Shown here: positions 37,004 to 44,860 of the stretch, one piece after another | Numbering within the stretch: the first letter of the stretch is position 1 | Layout of the letters: every line of letters starts with the position of its first letter | Origin: Actinobacillus sp. | Lineage (GTDB): Bacteria > Pseudomonadota > Gammaproteobacteria > Enterobacterales > Pasteurellaceae | Assembly: GCA_020026115.1 (NCBI GenBank) | Contig: JAHHQY010000001.1 | Span: forward strand, 62,001 to 126,000 | Reading direction: 5' to 3' | DNA length: 64,000 nt | Program-made: the position numbers and the translations under genes | Notes under the pieces: model-generated | Database searches by the model: none | What the model saw: the letters and a program-made list of their open reading frames with translations, nothing else | Told to the model about the DNA's origin: nothing

Positions 37004-37033
37004 TTTATAGTCGATGACGAGAATTTTTTTCAA
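37004..37033 (-). promoter_or_regulatory. Candidate promoter of rpsB-tsf
   Basis: On the minus strand TTGAAA, 18-base spacer, TATAAA. An overlapping extended -10 (TGGTATAAA) a few bases downstream is an alternative. Confidence 0.5.
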
Positions 37034-37054
37034 AATGTGTGCGAAAGACAAAAT

Positions 37055-37112
37055 TTCGGCGCAAGAGAAAAATATTTTCAGACTTAAAAAAAGAAAAGTC
37101 ACTCGCACCGAA
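37055..37112. repeat. Two TTCGGYGCGAG motifs in opposite orientation before the DUF805 gene
   Basis: Plus-strand copy at 37055-37065 (one mismatch) and exact minus-strand copy at 37102-37112, 36 bases apart. Pairing would have two mismatches, so a stable hairpin is doubtful. Confidence 0.75.
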
Positions 37113-37219
37113 AAAAAGCAACTTGTATGGTTGTTTTTTTGTATAATTTGGGATTTCGAGTTTTAGTGGTTTTTAAAATCGCTTTTTTGATTAACTTTCT
37201 TTTAGCTAAGGAATAAAAA

Positions 37220-37606
37220 ATGGAATATTATTTTAACGTATTAAAAAACTTTTCTTTTGAAGGTCGAGCCAGCAGAAAAGAGTTTTGGAGTTTTTTCTTT
37301 ATTAATTACAGTATCTTAGTCGTTCTTGGACTTTATGCGGTTAACTCGATGATTGAGCAAAAAGAAGATGTGACTGGGATAGTTATTTTTGGCATTTATC
37401 TTTTTGCGACTTTCGTTCAAGGATTAGCCGTATTTGTACGTCGATTGCATGATACAGGGCGAAGTGGCTGGTGGGTGTTACTTAATGCAATACCAAATAT
37501 TGGGATCGTTATTTTGTTGATATTTTGCTGTTTTGATAGCCAAGAAGGCTCTAATGAATACGGTGAAAATCCTAAAGGCAAAGACATTATTGAGAAAAAC
37601 GACTAA
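37220..37606 (+). CDS. DUF805 family inner membrane protein
   Basis: 128 residues. The family signature FSFEGRASRKEFWSF and VRRLHDTGRSGWW are clear, with three to four membrane helices. Its function is unknown across the family. AAGGAATAAAAA precedes the ATG. It is monocistronic, with its own terminator downstream. Confidence 0.9.
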   Translation: MEYYFNVLKNFSFEGRASRKEFWSFFFINYSILVVLGLYAVNSMIEQKEDVTGIVIFGIYLFATFVQGLAVFVRRLHDTGRSGWWVLLNAIPNIGIVILLIFCCFDSQEGSNEYGENPKGKDIIEKND

Positions 37607-37621
37607 GTAGAACATAAAAAT

Positions 37622-37658
37622 AAAGCGCTTAATGTTGATGGACATAAGCGCTTTTTTA
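37622..37658. terminator. Terminator between DUF805 and DUF2892 genes
   Basis: Perfect arms AAAGCGCTTA/TAAGCGCTTT, 13-base loop, T-run after on the plus strand. Confidence 0.85.
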
Positions 37659-37847
37659 TTATTCTTTAAACCCCAATTTTTTTAGTAGGGTAATGCCAGG
37701 ACACCATTTGGTTAAAGAAGATTGAAAGAGCATAAAACCGACCATAAAGGCCCAGGCAAACCAGTAAGGATGAAAAATCAGCCCAAGCGTAAGTGAAAGC
37801 ATAATTTCAAGACCAACAATAAAATGAAGTGCATCGTAGACTTTCAT
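37659..37847 (-). CDS. DUF2892 family small inner membrane protein
   Basis: 62 residues with two membrane helices. It begins MKVYDALHFIVGLEIMLS and ends with WCPGITLLKKLGFKE; the conserved CPG near the C-terminus is typical of the YgaP-like membrane module. AAAGGA lies before the ATG. Function unknown; no rhodanese domain is attached here. Confidence 0.8.
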   Translation of the reverse strand: MKVYDALHFIVGLEIMLSLTLGLIFHPYWFAWAFMVGFMLFQSSLTKWCPGITLLKKLGFKE

Positions 37848-37875
37848 AAAAATTCCTTTGCTTTATTGACATAAT

Positions 37876-37901
37876 AAAAAAGCGATCAAATGACCGCTTT
37901 T
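37876..37901 (-). terminator. Terminator of ppiD
   Basis: Near-perfect arms AAAAGCGATCA/TGACCGCTTTT with T-run on the minus strand. Confidence 0.8.
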
Positions 37902-37914
37902 TAAAAATGAAAAA

Positions 37915-39768
37915 TTATTGCTCGCTTTGCATAAATTCTTCGTTAATTTTAATTTCCGCTTGTGCGCGTAACGCTTTTAATAAGGTGAGATTTAAAACGG
38001 ATTTTTGAACTTGATCCATTTGTTGATTAAATAACGCTTGTTGTTTTGCGTTAAGTTCACCATTTTTCACGCTTAATAATTCCACGATTTTCACATTGCC
38101 GTCGCTTGTTTTAAGTGCTTTGAACAGCGCTTTTCCATCTAAAGGTTTTGGCATAGCGAAAATAGCTTGATTGAAAGCAAGGTTGCTTTGATCTGCGTAA
38201 GTTAAAGTTTCTTCAGGGCCAAAGGCTAAAGCATCAGCATTTTCTTTGCCTTCATTTAAAGCTTGCGCTTGTTTTTCCGCTTGCGCGAAAACTTCCGCTT
38301 GTGCTTTTTCTAATTTTAATTGAGCCATAATTTCAGCTTTGGCTTCAGCTAAGCTTTGTACACCAGCAACTTTATGAGCAAGCACGCGTACAACGATAGA
38401 ATGTTGGTCGCCGACATTGATTGCTTCAGAGTTGATTTCACCTTGTGTTAAATCAGAGTCAAATAACGCGCTTAAAACGTTAGCGTAATTTAAAGCTTCA
38501 GGCACATTTTGACGAGAGAACATCGCCGTTTCATGCACAGGTAAATCTAAAGCTTCACCAACAGCCGTTAAACTTTCTGGTGTTTCAAAGGCTTTATCAT
38601 TCAGTTTTTTCTCGGTGCTATAAAAAGCGTTAATCGCCATTTCGTTACGAAGTTTGGCTAAGATTTCCTCTTTAACATCGCTTAATGGCATTTCTCTTTC
38701 TTCATCTACTTTAATAATGTGGTAAGCATTATCGATTTTTACAGGCGCTGAATATTCGCCGGCAGAAAGTTTTAAGGCTGTTTCTTCAAAAGCTTTTGGC
38801 ATCATACCGCTTACGACCCAATTTAAATCGCCCCCATTTTTTGCTGAAAGCGTATCTTGTGAATATTCTTTCGCTAAATCAGCAAAGTTCGCGCCAGAAT
38901 TGAGTTCTTGGTACAGTTTTTCCGCTTCAGTTTCACTTGCCACTTGAATGTGAGAAAGACGTTGTTGCACAAATTGCGTTTTATTATCTTGATAATATTG
39001 CGCAATTTGCACATCAGAAATGGCTAAGTTTTTCATCACTTCATTATGGTTTAAATCAATGTATTGCACTTTCACTTGTTCAGGAATGGTAAAGTCTTGA
39101 GTGTGAGAAGCGTAATAATCCGCGATTTCAGCCTCAGTCACTTGAATGCCTTCCATCGCTTTATCAACAGGGAAAGTGGCAAAACGAACAAGGCGCGTTT
39201 GGAAAAAGTCTTGAGCCAAACTTTGACTTAAACTTGGGGTTAAGAAACTTGAACCTAAAAAGCCATTTTGTAATTGATTTAAACGTAAATTATCGCGCAC
39301 GATTTCAGCGTAATAATTAGGGCTTAAGCCATTAAGTTGTAAAGTTTGTAAGTAAATGTCGTTATCAAATTTCCCGTCTTTTTTAAATTCAGGCGTTGTT
39401 ACAATAGCCGTTTCGATTTGGCGTTTGCTAATGCCTAATTTTAATTCTTCGGCATATTGGCGTAATAAGGTTTGGTCAATCAGTTGATTTAACACCTCGT
39501 TGCGTAATTTTTGGTTGAAGTCAGGGGTGTCCGCAAGAACGGCAAATTGATTACCTAAACGTTGACTAACTTGTTGATAAGCATCGTTATAACGTTGTTG
39601 GAAAAGTTGTTGCGAAATTTCTTGCCCATTAACTTTCACCGCATAAGTGTCCGCTGAGCTGAACATATATCCCGCCGCACCACTTAAAACGAAAGTCACG
39701 GCAATAAAACCTAAAAGAATTTTGGCAGCAAGGCTATTTGAAGCATTGCTTATTTTTTCCATTAACAT
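37915..39768 (-). CDS. ppiD: PpiD, periplasmic peptidyl-prolyl isomerase-like chaperone
   Basis: 617 residues. One N-terminal anchor (AAKILLGFIAVTFVLSGAAG), a SurA-N-like region (VNGQEISQQLFQQRYNDAYQ) and a single parvulin domain around residues 265-360 (HIQVASETEAEKLYQEL...GGDLNWV). PpiD sits at the SecYEG exit and helps folding of secreted proteins. ATG at 39768 has AGGA eight bases upstream; ATG at 39762 is the alternative. Confidence 0.95.
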   Translation of the reverse strand: MLMEKISNASNSLAAKILLGFIAVTFVLSGAAGYMFSSADTYAVKVNGQEISQQLFQQRYNDAYQQVSQRLGNQFAVLADTPDFNQKLRNEVLNQLIDQTLLRQYAEELKLGISKRQIETAIVTTPEFKKDGKFDNDIYLQTLQLNGLSPNYYAEIVRDNLRLNQLQNGFLGSSFLTPSLSQSLAQDFFQTRLVRFATFPVDKAMEGIQVTEAEIADYYASHTQDFTIPEQVKVQYIDLNHNEVMKNLAISDVQIAQYYQDNKTQFVQQRLSHIQVASETEAEKLYQELNSGANFADLAKEYSQDTLSAKNGGDLNWVVSGMMPKAFEETALKLSAGEYSAPVKIDNAYHIIKVDEEREMPLSDVKEEILAKLRNEMAINAFYSTEKKLNDKAFETPESLTAVGEALDLPVHETAMFSRQNVPEALNYANVLSALFDSDLTQGEINSEAINVGDQHSIVVRVLAHKVAGVQSLAEAKAEIMAQLKLEKAQAEVFAQAEKQAQALNEGKENADALAFGPEETLTYADQSNLAFNQAIFAMPKPLDGKALFKALKTSDGNVKIVELLSVKNGELNAKQQALFNQQMDQVQKSVLNLTLLKALRAQAEIKINEEFMQSEQ

Positions 39769-39876
39769 TTTTATAATCCTGTAAAAAGTCGTGAAAATTT
39801 AAAGAAACAGTGGCGAATTATAATCTATTCGCATTTTTTTCGCATTAGGAAATTTTGCCTTAGGGGCAAGCAAAAA

Positions 39877-39887
39877 TTCGGTGCGAG
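39877..39887 (+). repeat. TTCGGYGCGAG motif (exact)
   Basis: TTCGGTGCGAG between ppiD and the end of rsmC, preceded by AAAAA and followed by TG. Confidence 0.85.
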
Positions 39888-39895
39888 TGCTTTTT

Positions 39896-40891
39896 TTAGG
39901 CATTTTTCACGCTGTACACACAAAATTTATTGTTTTTCGCTAAAGTTTCATGGCAAGAAAAATGACGATCTAATAAATCTGGGTAAGGCAAGTGACGGTT
40001 TGCCACAATGCGCAGTTCGCCACCGGGTTTTAAATGCCATTTCGCTTGCGTAATCAGTTCTTCTACTGCACGATAAGCGGTATCCAGCCCATCATGAAAC
40101 GGTGGGTTGGATAAAATAACATCAAATTTTTGCGTTAAATGGGAAAAAACATCGCTTGCGATAACTTCACCTTGTAAGTGATTCAGTTTTAAGGTTTGCG
40201 AGGCACTGGCCAGCGCCATAGCATGAATATCGCTCATGACAAGATGAATATTAGGATGCATTTTTTTCACTTGCGTCCCAATAATGCCCGCGCCACAGCC
40301 TAAATCTAAAACATCACCGAAAAAACTGCGGTTATCTAAGGTGCTTAATAAAAGTTGTGTGCCAGCATCTAGCGCGTTAGCACTGAAAACGCCAGGTAAA
40401 CGAGCGATTTGTAAATCCGTTAAAAACGGACTTGTTTGCCAAAAATCGGCAAAGTTAAAGGTGGGTATTTTTTTTAAGGTAAAATAATACAAAGAACAAC
40501 GGCGAGCGCTGTCAATTTTGGCGATTTCGCCATAAGGCGCAAGTAATTTTTCTGCACTTTTTATTCCGCTACGATTTTCCCCAACGATTAACAAACTTTG
40601 ATTAAGGGGCGCTTTGGCCAACATTTGTAAGAGTTGAAACTGGTTTTCGGCTTTATTTTTTGTCCAATAAAACACGAATAAATCCGCACTGGGTTGGCAT
40701 TCAGAGCCGAAAGTGATGTGTTCGGGCGCAAAATTTTTAGCGTAATCAAAATACCAAGACCAAATATGGAAACGCAGAGCAGAAGATTGTTGTGGAAAAT
40801 TATCCGTTAATTGGCCAGCAAAAAAGACCGATTGACCGGCGAATAAATCCAAATGGCGAGCCAACACTTGGCTTTCAGCAGAATATTGCAT
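39896..40891 (-). CDS. rsmC: RsmC, 16S rRNA m2G1207 methyltransferase
   Basis: 331 residues. An N-terminal non-catalytic half is followed by the SAM-binding DVLDLGCGAGIIGTQ and the catalytic NPPFHDG. It methylates G1207 of 16S rRNA. ATG at 40891 chosen for AAGGACAACT; the frame extends to 40951 without homology. It is divergent from holD-rimI, as in E. coli. Confidence 0.95.
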   Translation of the reverse strand: MQYSAESQVLARHLDLFAGQSVFFAGQLTDNFPQQSSALRFHIWSWYFDYAKNFAPEHITFGSECQPSADLFVFYWTKNKAENQFQLLQMLAKAPLNQSLLIVGENRSGIKSAEKLLAPYGEIAKIDSARRCSLYYFTLKKIPTFNFADFWQTSPFLTDLQIARLPGVFSANALDAGTQLLLSTLDNRSFFGDVLDLGCGAGIIGTQVKKMHPNIHLVMSDIHAMALASASQTLKLNHLQGEVIASDVFSHLTQKFDVILSNPPFHDGLDTAYRAVEELITQAKWHLKPGGELRIVANRHLPYPDLLDRHFSCHETLAKNNKFCVYSVKNA

Positions 40892-40982
40892 AGTTGTCCT
40901 TATAGGGAAAAAATAAGGGCGTATTCTACGCAAGAAAGTGATGAAAGCCAAATGAACTTAGTTGAAAAAAGAAGGAGGTTTT

Positions 40983-40993
40983 TTCGGCGCGAG
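40983..40993 (+). repeat. TTCGGYGCGAG motif (exact) between rsmC and holD
   Basis: Preceded by TTTT, followed by AA. Confidence 0.85.
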
Positions 40994-41081
40994 AAGATTT
41001 TTAACAAATAAAGAAAAAGCATAGATTGCGAAAAAAAATGCAGGCTTTAAAATATTCAGCTTTATTAAAAGGAGATAAGAA

Positions 41082-41513
41082 ATGGGGATAAAACCACAGC
41101 GCCGAGATTTTATGTTGCAACAAATGGGTTTGCAGGAATGGCAATTAGTCAAACCAGAAAGTTTAAAAGGCGTGGTCAATAAGCCGGTTAGTGCTGAAAT
41201 TGCTTTACTGTTAATTAGTGATGAAGAACTTTCTTTCGAAGAGCCTTTGTTGCAAGATATTCTGCGTGCCGTAAATTTAGAAAGCACACAATGTTTAAGT
41301 TTAGGCTTTGATTTTGCTGTAAATTTACAGTTACAAAACGCGCCGATTTTTTGGTTTTTAACGGAAGATGAGCAAAAAATTAGCTCAATTTTGACGCAGT
41401 TTTCGCAAAAGTACCTTGTGTGGAAAACGCCAAGTTTCGCCAACTTACGCCAAATGCCTCAAGCGAAACGCCAGTTTTGGCAACAAATTCAACAAAAGGA
41501 GAGTGTATGTTAA
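41082..41513 (+). CDS. holD: HolD, DNA polymerase III psi subunit
   Basis: 143 residues. The N-terminus RRDFMLQQMGLQEWQLVKP and LLQDILRAVNL match HolD, which links the chi subunit to the clamp loader. AAGGAGATAAGA precedes the ATG. rimI overlaps its end by seven bases, the conserved holD-rimI arrangement. Confidence 0.92.
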   Translation: MGIKPQRRDFMLQQMGLQEWQLVKPESLKGVVNKPVSAEIALLLISDEELSFEEPLLQDILRAVNLESTQCLSLGFDFAVNLQLQNAPIFWFLTEDEQKISSILTQFSQKYLVWKTPSFANLRQMPQAKRQFWQQIQQKESVC

Positions 41514-41965
41514 TTAAGCCGATGCAAGAACAGGATTTAGAGGCGGTTTTTTCTATTGAAGAAGTTGCCCATAAAATGCCGTGGAGCAAGGGAATTTTAT
41601 TTAATTCTCAAGGGGATAATTACTTAAATTTAACCTTGTGGGATAAAGAGAAAGTGCAAGGGTTTGCGATTTGCCAAAAAGTTTTAGATGAGGCGACCTT
41701 ATTTAATATTGCTATTGCGCCACAAAGCCAAGGGCAAGGCTATGGGACAAAATTACTGCAAGCTTTATGTCAGCAATTACAAGCGGAAGGTATGAAAACC
41801 TTATGGCTTGAAGTGCGAGAAAGCAATCATTGCGCCAAACAACTTTACCTCAAGCAAGGTTTTACTCAAGAGGGTTTGCGTAAAAAGTATTACCCTAATC
41901 CAGACGGAACTCGAGAAGACGCATTAGTGATGCGTTACGACTTAACACAATTTTCGGTAGAATAA
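41507..41965 (+). CDS. rimI: RimI, N-alpha-acetyltransferase of ribosomal protein S18
   Basis: 152 residues, GNAT fold. The acetyl-CoA loop QSQGQGYGTKLL and the C-terminal YLKQGFTQEGLRKKYYPNPD are typical. ATG at 41507 has AAAGGAGAG upstream; the frame is open further upstream, but that part is holD out of frame. Translation is probably coupled to holD. Confidence 0.95.
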   Translation: MLIKPMQEQDLEAVFSIEEVAHKMPWSKGILFNSQGDNYLNLTLWDKEKVQGFAICQKVLDEATLFNIAIAPQSQGQGYGTKLLQALCQQLQAEGMKTLWLEVRESNHCAKQLYLKQGFTQEGLRKKYYPNPDGTREDALVMRYDLTQFSVE

Positions 41966-42028
41966 GTAAAAAATGATAAGAAAGTGATGGACTGGTAAGA
42001 TGAGCTTAGGGAATTGGGCAAAAATTGC

Positions 42029-42056
42029 TTGCAAGTTTGAGAAAAATACATAAACT
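42029..42056 (+). promoter_or_regulatory. Promoter of acpP
   Basis: TTGCAA, 16-base spacer, TAAACT, 48 bases before acpP. Confidence 0.5.
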
Positions 42057-42104
42057 ATGTGCCTAACTTTTTATTTTTATTGCTAACCATATAGGAAAAT
42101 ACAA

Positions 42105-42335
42105 ATGAGCATTGAAGATCGCGTAAAAAAAATTGTTGTTGAACAATTAGGTGTTAAAGAAGAAGACGTTAAACCAGAAGCTTCATTCGTTGAAGATTTA
42201 GGTGCAGACTCTTTAGACACAGTGGAATTAGTGATGGCGTTAGAAGAAGAATTTGATATTGAAATTCCAGATGAAGATGCAGAAAAAATCACCACTGTTC
42301 AATCAGCGATTGATTACGTAACGAACAATCAATAA
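42105..42335 (+). CDS. acpP: Acyl carrier protein
   Basis: 76 residues, highly acidic. The phosphopantetheine serine is in [19 protein letters not shown]. It carries acyl chains in fatty acid and lipid A synthesis. AGGAAAA lies before the ATG. It stands alone with its own promoter and terminator, with no fab genes next to it. Confidence 0.98.
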   Translation: MSIEDRVKKIVVEQLGVKEEDVKPEASFVEDLGADSLDTVELVMALEEEFDIEIPDEDAEKITTVQSAIDYVTNNQ

Positions 42336-42342
42336 TTTATAC

Positions 42343-42371
42343 AAGGCAGTTTTTTAAACTGCCTTTGTTTT
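42343..42371 (+). terminator. Terminator of acpP
   Basis: Perfect arms AAGGCAGTTT/AAACTGCCTT followed by TGTTTTAT. Confidence 0.85.
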
Positions 42372-42434
42372 ATCTCACTTTCCTTCCTTCTGTAAAAAAG
42401 TCCAGTATTTTTTCTGCTTTTTGACTATGTCTTG

Positions 42435-42443
42435 TGCTAGAAT
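42435..42443 (+). promoter_or_regulatory. Extended -10 promoter of dsbC
   Basis: TGCTAGAAT: TGN followed by TAGAAT, 45 bases before the dsbC start. Confidence 0.5.
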
Positions 42444-42488
42444 TACGCCCTAATTTTGTCTTTAAACTTTTATAAAAGAGAGTCGCCC

Positions 42489-43202
42489 ATGAAAAAATTG
42501 CTTGGTGCAATGATGTGTTTTGTCTTAACAGGCACGGCCTTAGCACAGGAAAATCCCTTACAGCAAAAATTAGCTCAAATTGGTTTAACACAAGTGAAAT
42601 TAAGCCCAACGCCAATAAAAGGTTTACAAGTAGCAAGTACAGAACGTGGCATTTTTTATGTGTCAGAAGATGGAGAATATTTAATTGACGGGAAAATGTA
42701 TCAATTAACATCGCAAGGTGCCGTCAATTTAACAAACCAAGTGTTAATGCAAAAACTGAATGCCTTTGCTAAAGAAATGATTGTTTTTCCTGCAAAAAAT
42801 GAAAAATATGTGGTGAACGTATTTTTAGATACCAGTTGTTATTACTGTCATTTAATGTTTGCGCAAACAGAAAAATATAATGAATTAGGAATAACCGTGC
42901 GCTATTTAGCTTTCCCTGCACGAAGCGGAATTCATAGCGAATCCGCCCAACAAATGGAAGCCATTTGGACGGCAGAAAATCCAAACTATGCACTGCAACA
43001 AGCAGAAAATGAAAAAATTTACCCAAGCCAATTAAAACAACCAAAAGTTGTCAAAGCGCAATATTTATTAGGCGAGCAATTTGGTGTGCGTGGAACGCCT
43101 GCGATTGTTACGGCAAGTGGTGAATTATTAAACGGATATATTAAACCTGATGCGTTATTGCATATGCTTGAAATGGAACAGCGTGAAAAAAACTCGCATT
43201 AA
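42489..43202 (+). CDS. dsbC: DsbC, periplasmic disulfide isomerase
   Basis: 237 residues. Signal peptide MKKLLGAMMCFVLTGTALA, an N-terminal dimerisation domain, then a thioredoxin-like domain with CxxC in DTSCYYCHLMF and the cis-proline loop VRGTPAIV. The active site reads CYYC rather than the CGYC of E. coli DsbC. It reshuffles wrong disulfides in the periplasm. ATG at 42489; the open frame from 42456 is not a signal peptide. Confidence 0.94.
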   Translation: MKKLLGAMMCFVLTGTALAQENPLQQKLAQIGLTQVKLSPTPIKGLQVASTERGIFYVSEDGEYLIDGKMYQLTSQGAVNLTNQVLMQKLNAFAKEMIVFPAKNEKYVVNVFLDTSCYYCHLMFAQTEKYNELGITVRYLAFPARSGIHSESAQQMEAIWTAENPNYALQQAENEKIYPSQLKQPKVVKAQYLLGEQFGVRGTPAIVTASGELLNGYIKPDALLHMLEMEQREKNSH

Positions 43203-43210
43203 GAGAAATT

Positions 43211-43221
43211 TTCGGCGCGAG
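43211..43221 (+). repeat. TTCGGYGCGAG motif (exact) after dsbC
   Basis: Preceded by AAATT and followed by TGAAA. Confidence 0.85.
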
Positions 43222-43239
43222 TGAAACGAAGGATAAAAA

Positions 43240-43863
43240 ATGAGCCAATTTTTTTATGTTCATCCAGATAATCCGCAAGGACGGTTAATTTCTCAAGCCG
43301 TGGATATTTTGAGAAAAGGCGGTGTGATTGTGTATCCCACCGATTCAGGTTATGCCTTAGGTTGTTTAATGAATAATAAGCATGGGGTAGATCGCATTGT
43401 GGCGATTCGACATTTGCAAGAAAATCATAATTTTAGCCTAGTATGTAGCGATTTATCGGAACTTTCGCATTACGCTAAAGTAGATAATAGCGCCTATCGT
43501 TTGTTAAAAAACAATACCCCAGGTGCTTACACATTTATTTTACCTGCAACGAAAGAATTACCTCGTCGTTTAACGGTCAGTAAACGTAAAACAATCGGTA
43601 TTCGCGTGCCGAATAATGTCATTGCCTTAGCTTTATTACAGGCTTTAGGCGAACCCATTTTATCTTGCTCTTTAATGTTGCCAAATGAAGATGCTTTAAC
43701 CCAATCGGATCCTGAAGAAATTCGCGATTGTTTAGAAAAGCAAGTGGATTTAATTATCCATGGCGGTAATTTAGGGCAAACGCCCACCACGGTGGTGGAT
43801 TTAACGGAAGATAGCCCTGTTATCTTACGTCAAGGCAGTGGCGATGTGACGCCATTTTGCTAA
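43240..43863 (+). CDS. yciO: YciO, Sua5/YrdC family protein
   Basis: 207 residues. GGVIVYPTDSGYALGC and KNNTPGAYTFILPATKELP match YciO, and the ending GSGDVTPFC is typical. It shares the YrdC/Sua5 fold of threonylcarbamoyl-AMP synthases but is the shorter YciO branch with uncertain physiological role. It precedes rluB, forming a likely operon. Confidence 0.93.
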   Translation: MSQFFYVHPDNPQGRLISQAVDILRKGGVIVYPTDSGYALGCLMNNKHGVDRIVAIRHLQENHNFSLVCSDLSELSHYAKVDNSAYRLLKNNTPGAYTFILPATKELPRRLTVSKRKTIGIRVPNNVIALALLQALGEPILSCSLMLPNEDALTQSDPEEIRDCLEKQVDLIIHGGNLGQTPTTVVDLTEDSPVILRQGSGDVTPFC

Positions 43864-43905
43864 TTTTTATTGCTAAAGACGCTTGTGAAAGCGACAAGGA
43901 AATCT

Positions 43906-44847
43906 ATGAAAACTCAAACTAAATTTCAAAAAAAATCACCACGAACTGTGAGTCCTAAAAGCGCGCCTGTGAAAAAAGGGCAAGTTGAAGGGGAAAAATT
44001 ACAAAAAGTTCTCGCCCGCGCAGGTCAAGGTTCGCGCCGAGAAATTGAAGCGATGATCGCGAAAGGCTTAGTAAGTGTCGATGGAAAAATCGCCACTTTA
44101 GGTGACCGCATTGATGTTCATTCCGGCGTAAAAGTGCGCATTAACGGCGTTGTGATTAACTTAACTCACGCTCAAAAAGAAATGTGTCGCGTATTGATGT
44201 ATTACAAACCAGAAGGCGAACTTTGTACACGCCACGATCCACAAGGACGTGCAACGGTATTTGATCGCTTACCGCGTTTAACCGGCTCACGTTGGATTGC
44301 CGTTGGACGTTTGGATATTAACACCTCAGGTTTATTATTATTTACAACCGACGGTGAGTTAGCCAATCGCTTAATGCACCCAAGTCATGAAGTTGAACGC
44401 GAATATGCGGTGCGTGTATTTGGTAAAGTGGATGACGCGATGATTGGGCGTTTACGTAAGGGCGTTCAGTTAGAAGATGGTATGGCCAACTTTACGAGCA
44501 TTAAATCTGCAGGCGGACAAGGCTTGAATCAATGGTTTAATGTGACGTTAATGGAAGGCCGTAATCGTGAAGTGCGTCGTTTGTGGGAATCACAAGAAAT
44601 TCAAGTTAGTCGCTTAATTCGTGTACGTTACGGCAACATTGAATTAATGAAATCTTTACCGCGCGGTGGTTGGGAAGAAATGCCATTAAAACAAGTAAAC
44701 TACTTACGCGAATTAGTGGGTTTACCGGCTGAAACGCAAAGTAAATTAGACCAAACGCAAACACGTCGTCGCGTGAAAACGGGACAAATTCGTAAAGCGG
44801 TAAAACGTTATAGCGAACGTAGCAGAAATTACAATAAAACCAAATAA
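43906..44847 (+). CDS. rluB: RluB, 23S rRNA pseudouridine-2605 synthase
   Basis: 313 residues. A basic N-terminal tail, an S4 RNA-binding domain ([20 protein letters not shown]) and the catalytic aspartate in [18 protein letters not shown] at 43906 chosen for AAGGAAATCT; a TTG further upstream opens the frame. A two-mismatch copy of the repeated motif sits at 44031. Confidence 0.93.
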   Translation: MKTQTKFQKKSPRTVSPKSAPVKKGQVEGEKLQKVLARAGQGSRREIEAMIAKGLVSVDGKIATLGDRIDVHSGVKVRINGVVINLTHAQKEMCRVLMYYKPEGELCTRHDPQGRATVFDRLPRLTGSRWIAVGRLDINTSGLLLFTTDGELANRLMHPSHEVEREYAVRVFGKVDDAMIGRLRKGVQLEDGMANFTSIKSAGGQGLNQWFNVTLMEGRNREVRRLWESQEIQVSRLIRVRYGNIELMKSLPRGGWEEMPLKQVNYLRELVGLPAETQSKLDQTQTRRRVKTGQIRKAVKRYSERSRNYNKTK

Positions 44848-44860
44848 TTAAGTTAGAGTT

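Noticed and set aside
40958..41443. Minus-strand ORF of 161 codons opposite holD
   Set aside because: holD on the plus strand has clear family match and ribosome site; the opposite frame has no recognisable content.
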